A DNA stretch of 17,077 bases from JAMCUI01 sp964520615 (GTDB lineage: Bacteria; Patescibacteriota; Microgenomatia; 2-02-FULL-39-11): NCBI GenBank assembly GCA_964520615.1, contig CAZFNL010000036.1, positions 1 through 17,077 on the forward strand. Direction: 5' to 3'. Positions 7,820 to 13,732 of the stretch are shown here, in pieces. A model generated the notes under the pieces. That model did not search any database and was not told where the DNA came from. It saw only the letters and a program-made list of their open reading frames with translations. The translations under genes and the position numbers were made by a program. Each line of letters opens with the position of its first letter. The first letter of the stretch is position 1.

Positions 7820-8387
7820 TAAAGCCCCTTGACTGCATAATCATGGCAATTTGTTCAGACCTATGCAATATTCTATGTAACAGAGGAATTACAATCGGAA
7901 ATGTATTTTTTATCATGTTCAGACTTTTAGTATTATACCCGCGCGAATTTTGAGCCATATATATTTTTTGTGCTTCCTGGAAGATAATGGGTATCAGACT
8001 CAGCGTGATTGTAAGCATCAGCTGGATTTTACGCGGAAGAAAAGATAAGACTCTTGTAATTTCACTAACAGATGATACTGCGGTATATGCCAGCATCAAA
8101 AGTGAAAGAGTGGTCAACTTCAAAAAGGCAGATAAACCTTGGAAGAGTCTGCTGGAAAGACTCCCCTGTCTACCTAGAAAAATCTGGATAGCCAATATTA
8201 AAATAAAAACATACAGCATTGGCTTTAATCTGTATAAGACTTGTGTACCGGAAAGCCAAAATATCAAAAATGCCAAGAGAATTAAAACAGCCGATAATAA
8301 AACATAAAGGTTATGGCTGGAGGCAATAAAAACGGTCATCACGACTATAACAAATAATTTCAGCCTGGCAATTGCAACACTATTCAT
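7809..8387 (-). CDS. ecfT: ECF transporter transmembrane (T) component
   Basis: This 192-residue CbiQ/EcfT-type membrane protein scaffolds the energy-coupling module between the ATPase and the substrate-binding protein. It has about four to five transmembrane helices (about 10-45, 54-71, 86-104, 122-138), then the two cytoplasmic coupling motifs: AQNSRG (145-150) and MQSRG (184-188). These correspond to the paired Ala-Arg-Gly motifs of the family, here as Ser-Arg-Gly. It is somewhat shorter than typical EcfT (about 250-265). It follows the ATPase gene after 7 nt and overlaps ribK by 11 nt. Confidence 0.88.
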   Translation of the reverse strand: MNSVAIARLKLFVIVVMTVFIASSHNLYVLLSAVLILLAFLIFWLSGTQVLYRLKPMLYVFILILAIQIFLGRQGSLSSRLFQGLSAFLKLTTLSLLMLAYTAVSSVSEITRVLSFLPRKIQLMLTITLSLIPIIFQEAQKIYMAQNSRGYNTKSLNMIKNTFPIVIPLLHRILHRSEQIAMIMQSRGFNDE

Positions 8388-8394
8388 ATTTATT

Positions 8395-9144
8395 TTATCT
8401 CTTGTTTGGAATTTTTATTCCCAACCTGTTTAATATCCGTACTTTCCGAAATACGTCACGCGTCTTTCCTTCCAAAACAACAGACCCCTCGTTTAATACT
8501 TTGACCTCCATGGCAAACTGGTAAAGAAAGTCAGTATCGTGTTCCACCACGATGATGGTATTTCCTTTTTTATTCAAATTCCGCAATATAGAGTAAAGTT
8601 CACAAGAGCTCCTGTAATCCAACATTGCGCTAGGTTCATCAAGCACTATATATGCCGGTTCAAGAGCAATTACAGCTGCAAGGCTGACTTTCTGTTTCTG
8701 GCCGAAAGAAAGCGATTGCGGATCACGGTCGGCATACCCTTCCAGACCAACCTGTTGCAAAACCCTGTCTATCTTCTCCTTTCCCCCACTAAGATGATAA
8801 TTTCCTAAACCGAATTGTATCTCTTCCCTGACAGTCAGATTAAAAGTGGAAAAATCCGGGTTTTGGAACACCATGCCTACTTTTCTGGAAAAAAAAGCAA
8901 CATTCTTCTGGCTTGTAGCAGTACCATCAATCATCACTTCACCCTCCAACTTCCCTTTTATAAAATGGGGTATAAGACCGTTTAAAAGATATGTTAACGT
9001 AGATTTTCCAGAACCGTTACTTCCTGCGATTCCTAAAAAGGTACCTTTAAGTATCGAAAAAGATATATCCTTTAAGACTTTCTGGCTCCCGCCATACGCA
9101 AAGGATACGTTTTTTAATATAATTCCCATATCGATATTTGTCAT
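8395..9144 (-). CDS. ecfA: ECF transporter ATPase (A) component
   Basis: This 249-residue ABC ATPase powers vitamin uptake. Walker A is GSNGSGKST (41-49), the Q-loop is VFQNPD (Q94), the signature is SLSFGQKQK (144-152; LSFGQ instead of LSGGQ), Walker B is YIVLDEPSAMLD (164-175), and the switch histidine is H201 in VVEHD. The early FAYGGSQKVLKDISF segment is the aromatic A-loop. Only one ATPase gene is present, so it would have to work as a homodimer or pair with a second ATPase encoded elsewhere. The first ATG (9144) is used here; a second in-frame ATG five codons later is possible, and neither has a strong ribosome site. The substrate-binding gene ends 44 nt upstream. Confidence 0.92.
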   Translation of the reverse strand: MTNIDMGIILKNVSFAYGGSQKVLKDISFSILKGTFLGIAGSNGSGKSTLTYLLNGLIPHFIKGKLEGEVMIDGTATSQKNVAFFSRKVGMVFQNPDFSTFNLTVREEIQFGLGNYHLSGGKEKIDRVLQQVGLEGYADRDPQSLSFGQKQKVSLAAVIALEPAYIVLDEPSAMLDYRSSCELYSILRNLNKKGNTIIVVEHDTDFLYQFAMEVKVLNEGSVVLEGKTRDVFRKVRILNRLGIKIPNKR

Positions 9145-9188
9145 AAATTATATGAAACGTTTCGAAAGAAAGAAAAGTATGGCAAACA

Positions 9189-9761
9189 TTATTTCCGCCA
9201 TGAAGCAAATCGGTATATACGGAAATGAAACACTACCAGCCATGCCAAAATCACGTCAAATATCCCCTGCACGGAATTAAAAATTGATATGATATACCAT
9301 GGTATGATAGAAATTGCCTGCTGGGTGGTCATACCGGTCCATATTGGAATAGCAAAATAATAATTCAAAGGCAACATCAAAATGGTTCGTATTACAAGTG
9401 CGAAAACAAGAGGTACAACCAGTTCCCGAATGTTTTGGTATGAGGAAATATCCTTTTTCCTGAATTTTATCCATATATACAAACTGAACCACATTGGCAA
9501 TGTCGCAACCCACTTCATCACCGCACCAAGCCATGTTTCAGGAGCAAAAAGAGTAATAATTAATCCACCCATCAAAGATACTAAAAAAGCTGATCTGACA
9601 CCAAATAGAAAATAAGCTACAAGCCAGGATACTGCCACCACGTCTATCCACATTCCCCACTGAGGGGATTGATATCCCAAATGCACCAGTTGTACTATGG
9701 CAGAAATTGCCGCAAGTCCGGCTGATAAGGCAATTTCCCTTGAATTGAGACTTTTGCTCAT
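9189..9761 (-). CDS. ribU: ECF transporter substrate-binding (S) component, probably riboflavin-specific (RibU-like)
   Basis: This 190-residue integral membrane protein has about six helices and an N-terminal NSREIALSAGLAAISAIV segment typical of S components, which dock to EcfT through small-residue helix faces. LPLNYYFAIPIWTGM near residues 130-145 resembles the NYY/P/G region of RibU riboflavin carriers. Assignment to riboflavin rests mainly on context: an FMN riboswitch lies upstream and a riboflavin kinase ends the same operon. The start is the ATG at 9761 because GGGAGG lies 7 nt ahead. An in-frame ATG at 9818 would add 19 residues translated from the terminator hairpin and the repeat, which is implausible. 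Confidence 0.8.
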   Translation of the reverse strand: MSKSLNSREIALSAGLAAISAIVQLVHLGYQSPQWGMWIDVVAVSWLVAYFLFGVRSAFLVSLMGGLIITLFAPETWLGAVMKWVATLPMWFSLYIWIKFRKKDISSYQNIRELVVPLVFALVIRTILMLPLNYYFAIPIWTGMTTQQAISIIPWYIISIFNSVQGIFDVILAWLVVFHFRIYRFASWRK

Positions 9762-9775
9762 AAAATTCCTCCCAT

Positions 9776-9798
9776 AAAAAATCCCCCATTCGGGGGAT
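9776..9798 (-). terminator. Intrinsic terminator serving as riboswitch expression platform
   Basis: On the minus strand ATCCCCC and GGGGGAT form a perfect 7-bp stem around a 4-nt GAAT loop, followed directly by a run of T. It ends within a few bases of the GGGAGG ribosome site of the S-component gene. A terminator placed between an FMN aptamer and its first gene is the usual arrangement for ligand-induced premature termination. The antiterminator partner was not identified. Confidence 0.75.
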
Positions 9799-9812
9799 AA
9801 TATTAATAAATT

Positions 9813-9871
9813 TGTCATCCTGAACTTGATTCAGGATCCCACTGGTATGCCGGAATAAATTCGGCATGACA
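9813..9871. repeat. 59-nt palindromic repeat unit (REP/MITE-like)
   Basis: The element is bounded by TGTCAT and ATGACA, a perfect 6-nt inverted terminal pair. It contains two hairpins: ATCCTGAA/TTCAGGAT with a 5-nt loop (9817-9837), and ATGCCG/CGGCAT with AA/TT inside (9847-9867). From memory, similar TCATCCTGAACTTGATTCAG-type units are dispersed in many bacterial genomes. It sits between the FMN aptamer and the terminator. A degenerate half copy lies at 7181-7203. Confidence 0.7.
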
Positions 9872-9878
9872 TTTTATT

Positions 9879-10013
9879 TTCTTTCTTTTATCCCGACTTT
9901 ACGGTCGCTACCGGAGTTGCACCGGTTCATGTCCGACTTTATATCAGACTCGTAGAGTTTCACTACCGATTGGGAATTCCCCGCCCTTGCGTGGTCACCC
10001 TTCCCCGAAAGAA
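9879..10013 (-). promoter_or_regulatory. FMN riboswitch (RFN element)
   Basis: The minus-strand RNA matches the RFN aptamer in order. P1 is TTCTTTC (10013-10007) with GAAAGAA (9885-9879). The 5' core is GGGGAAGGGTG, and ATTCCCAATCGGTAGTG corresponds to the consensus ATTCCCGACCGGCGGT. CTCTACGAGTC follows (consensus GCCCGCGAGC). P4 is GTCTGA/TCGGAC (9949-9944 with 9936-9931). P5 is ACCGG-TGCAACT-CCGGT (9926-9910). P6 is CGAC-CGTAAA-GTCG (9907-9894), ending AGTCGGGAT (consensus AGTCCGGAT). The P2 loop carries an insertion of about 17 nt. FMN binding would favour termination at 9776-9798 and shut down the riboflavin uptake operon. Confidence 0.92.
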
Positions 10014-10020
10014 TATATCG

Positions 10021-10049
10021 ATATTAGCTTTTATTATTCAAACTGTCAA
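10021..10049 (-). promoter_or_regulatory. Promoter of the FMN-riboswitch operon
   Basis: A perfect TTGACA (10049-10044), a 17-nt spacer and TAATAT (10026-10021) on the minus strand. Transcription would start at about 10014, just at the 5' strand of riboswitch helix P1. The -35 begins 4 nt beyond the 3' end of tRNA-Val. Confidence 0.85.
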
Positions 10050-10053
10050 GCGG

Positions 10054-10125
10054 TGCACGCACATGGACTTGAACCATGGACCTCTTCGATGTGAACGAAG
10101 CGCTCTACCGCTGAGCTATGCGTGC
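10054..10125 (-). tRNA. tRNA-Val (anticodon CAC)
   Basis: On the minus strand the acceptor GCACGCA/TGCGTGC pairs perfectly. The D arm GCTCAGCGGTAGAGC has a short loop, the anticodon stem CTTCG/CGAAG encloses TTCACAT, and the T arm is CATGG-TTCAAGT-CCATG. The anticodon is CAC (GTG codons). The discriminator is A, followed by CCG, so the CCA end is not fully encoded. Confidence 0.95.
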
Positions 10126-10146
10126 ATCCTAAAAATAAGTCCTCTT

Positions 10147-10152
10147 ATTATA
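10147..10152 (-). promoter_or_regulatory. Candidate -10 box for tRNA-Val
   Basis: A perfect TATAAT on the minus strand lies 21 nt upstream of the tRNA 5' end. The -35 region at 17-nt spacing (TATGAT) is weak, so only the -10 is well supported. Confidence 0.4.
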
Positions 10153-10193
10153 CACAATTTTATGTATCTATCATAACAATATCAACTTTACAC

Positions 10194-10223
10194 TTGCTTA
10201 AATAAACGATTCTAACGTATAAT
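10194..10223 (+). promoter_or_regulatory. Promoter of lepB
   Basis: TTGCTT (10194-10199), an 18-nt spacer and a perfect TATAAT (10218-10223). It predicts a leader of about 45 nt before the lepB ATG. Within the leader, CCTC/GAGG forms a weak 4-bp hairpin followed by T-rich sequence, too weak to call a terminator. Confidence 0.55.
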
Positions 10224-10276
10224 AAAAAATGTTGCCTCTATTTGAGGATTTTTAATTTTATTGACTAGATTCCCAA

Positions 10277-10996
10277 ATGCCAACCCAGAATAATTCCAAA
10301 GTCGCAGTCGACAGCAGAATAGATCGTTCAACGCCAAACGTGGTAGTTTCATCAATCCCTCCTAAAGAAGATATTGTCAGTCCTGTCCCGGAAGTCAAAC
10401 AGCAAAATCCTGCAAATCTACCGGTTACATTGGTAAAACGATTGGTAAATTTCTGTCTGGACTTTTTGGAGACTATTGTCGTAGCGCTATCTATTTTCGT
10501 AGTAGTCTATCTCTTTCTGGTCCAACCACATGAAGTAAAAGGCAGCTCAATGGAGCCCAATTTCCATGATAATGACTATATTTTGACTGACAAAATCTCA
10601 CTCAAACTTCACGAGCCTGAGCGAGGAAATGTCATAATCTTCAAATCACCGCCAAATCCTGACGTAGATTATATTAAAAGAGTTATAGGGCTTCCTGGCG
10701 AGAAAGTAAAAGTCCAGGATGGCGCTGTTTATATTAACGACAAAAAACTTGACGAACCGTATTTAGTCGACAAAACCAATCTTTTCCCTGGAAGCTTTTT
10801 GCAAGAAGGGGTGGACTTTACCGTCCCACAAGGCGAATATTTTGTCATGGGAGATAATCGCCCGCATAGCTCCGATTCTCGAGAATTCGGCCCCATAAAA
10901 GCAGATTCCATTATTGGTAAAGCCTTACTCCGTTATTGGCCAATAAATAAACTTGGATTAATTCCAGAAGTAAAATACAATTTTAGCGGCCTTTAG
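10277..10996 (+). CDS. lepB: Signal peptidase I
   Basis: This 239-residue serine protease cleaves signal peptides from exported proteins at the outer face of the membrane. A polar, Pro/Ser-rich, probably disordered N-terminus (1-50) is followed by one transmembrane helix (about 64-82). The catalytic box is VKGSSMEPN with nucleophile S91, the general-base lysine is K134 in YIKRVIGLPG, and the conserved GDNRPHSSDSREFG (192-205) completes the fold. All active-site residues are present. It is transcribed alone and diverges from tRNA-Val. No Shine-Dalgarno sequence is visible before the ATG, and no strong terminator lies in the 70 nt separating it from the convergent parB. Confidence 0.96.
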   Translation: MPTQNNSKVAVDSRIDRSTPNVVVSSIPPKEDIVSPVPEVKQQNPANLPVTLVKRLVNFCLDFLETIVVALSIFVVVYLFLVQPHEVKGSSMEPNFHDNDYILTDKISLKLHEPERGNVIIFKSPPNPDVDYIKRVIGLPGEKVKVQDGAVYINDKKLDEPYLVDKTNLFPGSFLQEGVDFTVPQGEYFVMGDNRPHSSDSREFGPIKADSIIGKALLRYWPINKLGLIPEVKYNFSGL

Positions 10997-11066
10997 AAAA
11001 ATAAAGATTTGAAAAGTCGAATAAAGATCGCGGGCATAGCGGCTGAAATTGGATAATGAAGTCTTC

Positions 11067-11888
11067 TTAAATTAGCAACTTTTCCCTTAGCGTTTTGATT
11101 AAAGTCGAAGTTTCTTCAGGTGGACCTTTGAAGAGAATTTGTATCTTGGCGCTGACTGTAGACTGATATACAGATACTCTGGCGCTTAACTTAGAACTTA
11201 ATTCCTTTCCTATTCCTTCAAGCTCTATACTTTGTATGCGTTGAATTGCAGCTTTAGGAATCTTATCAGTCTTTTCCTTTATTCTTCTGACAAGTTCTTC
11301 TACCCTTCTTACTGATGCGCCTTCGGCAAGAATAGTCTTATACACTTCAATCATCTGATTTACGTCACCCAACCCCGCAATTGCTCTCGCGTGCCCTTCA
11401 GTGATATCACTTGATATTATTCCGTCTTTTATTGCGTCAGGTAATGCTAAAAGCCTTAACGTATTGGATACGTAAGCCGGGCTTTTACCTATCCTTTTTG
11501 ATATTTCCGTGACTCCCATCCCAAACTCGTCCATAAGCCGCTGGAATCCCTGCGCTCTTTCAATGGGATTTAGTTCTTCCCTCTGGACGTTTTCCACGAG
11601 AGCCATTTCCAACATGCCTTGAGTACTTGTCTCTTTGACAATTACAGGTACTTCCTTCAACCCGACTATTTTGGATGCCCGCCAACGCCTTTCACCAGCA
11701 ATTATTTGATATCCTGCTGGAGTTTTAGCAACAACCAATGGTTCAAGGACACCGTGTTCTTTTATAGACTCCACAAGATCCACCAACGATTCTGATTTGA
11801 TGAGACTACGTACCTGAAGAGGATTTGGCTGTAATAAATGTATTTCCAAATTTAATAGTTTCTGATTTTCTGGTACTGTTGAGGCCAT
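11067..11888 (-). CDS. parB: Chromosome-partitioning protein ParB/Spo0J
   Basis: This 273-residue DNA-binding CTPase spreads from parS sites and helps segregate the origin region. The N-terminal CTP-binding domain has GERRWRAS (65-72) and ENVQREELNPIE (99-110). A helix-turn-helix follows at about 123-150 (VTEISKRIGKSPAYVSNTLR), and the C-terminus is the dimerisation region. Most ParBs sit beside parA. Here parA is absent and parB lies 3 nt after rpmA in the ribosomal-protein run, so it is probably co-transcribed with rpmA. No Shine-Dalgarno sequence precedes the ATG, suggesting coupling to rpmA translation. No convincing parS site was found in the window. Confidence 0.95.
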   Translation of the reverse strand: MASTVPENQKLLNLEIHLLQPNPLQVRSLIKSESLVDLVESIKEHGVLEPLVVAKTPAGYQIIAGERRWRASKIVGLKEVPVIVKETSTQGMLEMALVENVQREELNPIERAQGFQRLMDEFGMGVTEISKRIGKSPAYVSNTLRLLALPDAIKDGIISSDITEGHARAIAGLGDVNQMIEVYKTILAEGASVRRVEELVRRIKEKTDKIPKAAIQRIQSIELEGIGKELSSKLSARVSVYQSTVSAKIQILFKGPPEETSTLIKTLREKLLI

Positions 11889-11891
11889 ATT

Positions 11892-12137
11892 TTAGGCTAT
11901 TTCAATAAAGGTATCTCCCAATCTTGTCTTAAAATTAACTACTCCGTTTTTTATCGCATAGATGGTAAAGTCTTTACCCAGTTTTGTTCCTTTGCCCGCT
12001 CTATATTTTGTCCCTTTCTGGCGCACTATTATATTTCCAGATATTACTTTACTACCACCATATACTTTTACTCCAAGCCTTTTACCTATCGAATCCCTGT
12101 TACCTTTTGTTGTTCCGCCTGTTTTTATGTGTGCCAT
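11892..12137 (-). CDS. rpmA: 50S ribosomal protein L27
   Basis: This 81-residue protein is the usual L27 length. It starts MAHIKTGGTTKGNRDS, the flexible N-terminal tail that reaches the peptidyl-transferase centre, followed by the core KRLGVKVYGGSKVISGNIIVRQKGTK. It has no N-terminal extension needing cleavage as seen in Firmicutes. AAGGAG is a strong ribosome-binding site 6 nt ahead of the ATG. It has its own promoter in the rplU-rpmA gap and is followed immediately by parB. Confidence 0.97.
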   Translation of the reverse strand: MAHIKTGGTTKGNRDSIGKRLGVKVYGGSKVISGNIIVRQKGTKYRAGKGTKLGKDFTIYAIKNGVVNFKTRLGDTFIEIA

Positions 12138-12160
12138 ATTTTCTCCTTTTTAACTAATGT

Positions 12161-12189
12161 AGTCTACTTTATTTTTTCACGGATGTCAA
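12161..12189 (-). promoter_or_regulatory. Promoter of rpmA-parB
   Basis: A perfect TTGACA (12189-12184), a 17-nt spacer and TAGACT (12166-12161) on the minus strand. It lies between rplU and rpmA, so rpmA-parB can be expressed separately from rplU. Confidence 0.65.
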
Positions 12190-12229
12190 TCTTTTTTTCA
12201 CGAGAAGTTCTATTTGATAAGGATATTAA

Positions 12230-12589
12230 TTAGATATTTTTCCTGTTCTTGCTGTACTCTCTTTTCCCGCCGGGAGCAATATGAATTTTCTCTATGAGGA
12301 CCTTGGAAAGAAGCGATCTATATCCCATCACTCTTCTGTAATGCACTTTTGACTTGAATTTTCTGACTTTTATTTTTTCTCCTTTTACATTATCGATCAC
12401 CTTTCCGCTTACTTTACAATTGTCTATATATGGAGTACCTATCTGGACAGCTGCATCATAATTTACCAGAAGTATATGCGGAAACTCATATGTTTCCCCT
12501 TTTTCTTTAGCAATATAATCGACTAGTATAGTATCGCCCTCACTTACCCTATATTGTTTGCCTCCTGATTCGATTACCGCGTAATTCAT
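12230..12589 (-). CDS. rplU: 50S ribosomal protein L21
   Basis: A 119-residue L21 beginning MNYAVIESGGKQYRVSEGD, the family signature, and ending in the basic RNA-binding segment KVRKFKSKVHYRRVMGYR plus a lysine-rich tail (GGKREYSKNRKNI). The length is slightly above the common 100-105 because of that tail. It stands next to rpmA, as in most bacteria. No Shine-Dalgarno sequence is present; the promoter lies so close to the ATG that the mRNA is predicted to be leaderless. Confidence 0.96.
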   Translation of the reverse strand: MNYAVIESGGKQYRVSEGDTILVDYIAKEKGETYEFPHILLVNYDAAVQIGTPYIDNCKVSGKVIDNVKGEKIKVRKFKSKVHYRRVMGYRSLLSKVLIEKIHIAPGGKREYSKNRKNI

Positions 12590-12597
12590 ATTGGGAG

Positions 12598-12626
12598 ATT
12601 ATATCAAAAATGAATAAATCTCACAA
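12598..12626 (-). promoter_or_regulatory. Promoter of rplU predicting a leaderless transcript
   Basis: TTGTGA (12626-12621), a 17-nt spacer and a perfect TATAAT (12603-12598), with TGA before it as an extended -10. Only 8 nt separate the -10 from the rplU ATG, so transcription should start at about 12591-12589. Confidence 0.7.
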
Positions 12627-12654
12627 GAGACGTATAGTTACTGGAGAAATAGAA

Positions 12655-13731
12655 CTACTTTAACAGTAACGTATGTCTATTTTTACTTACTCTTGCCACA
12701 GAAGCTACCAATCCCAAATCAATAAACGTACTGATTATTGAACTTCCACCATAGGATAACAAAGGCAGAGTAATCCCTGTAATTGGCATGATTCCAAGAT
12801 TCATACCTATATTAATAAATACCTGAATAAATATTTGGGCAAAGATGCCTAATACCAAAAGTTTGCCAAACTTATTTTCCGACTCTTCCATAACCTGTAA
12901 AATCCTAAATAGAAGAATAAAATAAAAAAAAATGACAGCGAAAGTACCAAGAAAACCTAGCTCCTCTCCCAACGAGGCAAAAACAAAATCAGTGTGGTAC
13001 TCTGGCAAAAATAATAGATGACTTTGTGTCCCCCGTCCCAAACCCATTCCCAAAAGTTGTCCGGAACCTATAGCGATCATCGCCTGTATAGCATTGTAAC
13101 CTATACCGACAGGATCAGCCTGGGGATTGAAAAACGCCAACAACCTCACTTTCTGATACTGTTTTAGCACAAACCAAAAAAGCGGCAATACAACCCCGGA
13201 TAAAACGGCACCAATAAAAAAGTATAAAAGAGGTAAACCGCTGGCAAGCTCCAGTGCTATAAACGTCAGAAAATAGACAAGTACATTGCCTAGATCTGGT
13301 TGCTTAAAAATTATAATAAGTATTGGAAGAAAAAAAAGGAAAGGTTTAAGTTTATCAAGAATTGTAAGTTTTTCTCTATCAATAATTATTCCTGTCAGAA
13401 ATAATATGACAAAGGGCTTCAGTAGTTCAGACGGCTGTATCACGCGAATCCCTGCAACGTCTATCCATCGGCTTGCCCCTCTTACTTCACCGCTGGCAAA
13501 ACTGGCGATAAGAAAAAATAGAGAAAAAATATAAAATATCCAGCTAAAACGAGACCATATTCTAAAATCAACCGCAGAAAAAATCAGAAAAAGAAAAATT
13601 CCAACCAGAAAAAAAATTAATTGCTGCGAAAAAAGGGTAGGTGTGGTACTGCCTAAAATTGATAAACTGATCCCCACCAAACCAAATACTGGCACAGTCA
13701 GTCCGATGTCAAAAAGGACACCAAGATTCAT
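12655..13731 (-). CDS. rodA: SEDS-family peptidoglycan glycosyltransferase RodA
   Basis: This 358-residue polytopic membrane protein (about ten helices) polymerises glycan strands from lipid II during wall elongation, together with a class B PBP. Family motifs are GASRWIDVAGIRVIQPSELL (about 85-104), FKQPDLGN (142-149), LLGMGLGRGTQSH and FLPEYHTDFVFASLGEE (241-257; D248 matches the catalytic aspartate position), and PLLSYGGSSIIS near the end. The PDLG motif and NIGMNLGIMPITGITLPLLS favour RodA over FtsW, though FtsW is not fully excluded. It begins 1 nt after the ileS stop, so it is probably translated from the same mRNA. No terminator is visible between it and rplU. Confidence 0.9.
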   Translation of the reverse strand: MNLGVLFDIGLTVPVFGLVGISLSILGSTTPTLFSQQLIFFLVGIFLFLIFSAVDFRIWSRFSWIFYIFSLFFLIASFASGEVRGASRWIDVAGIRVIQPSELLKPFVILFLTGIIIDREKLTILDKLKPFLFFLPILIIIFKQPDLGNVLVYFLTFIALELASGLPLLYFFIGAVLSGVVLPLFWFVLKQYQKVRLLAFFNPQADPVGIGYNAIQAMIAIGSGQLLGMGLGRGTQSHLLFLPEYHTDFVFASLGEELGFLGTFAVIFFYFILLFRILQVMEESENKFGKLLVLGIFAQIFIQVFINIGMNLGIMPITGITLPLLSYGGSSIISTFIDLGLVASVARVSKNRHTLLLK

Positions 13732-13732
13732 A

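Noticed and set aside
9154..9163. Perfect 10-nt palindrome GAAACGTTTC between the S and A genes
   Set aside because: Too short to call an operator without a second copy or a nearby regulator.
9759..9818. Longer 209-residue version of the ECF S component starting at 9818
   Set aside because: The 19 extra residues are translated from the terminator hairpin and the edge of the palindromic repeat, while a GGGAGG ribosome site points to the ATG at 9761.
9538..9867. Minus-strand 109-codon frame overlapping the S component
   Set aside because: It is in a different frame from the membrane protein, starts inside the riboswitch linker and contains translated repeat sequence.
12190..12206. parS-like sequence TTTCACGAGAA near rpmA-parB
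   Set aside because: It matches only about 11 of 16 positions of TGTTTCACGTGAAACA and is not palindromic, so it is probably chance in T-rich DNA.
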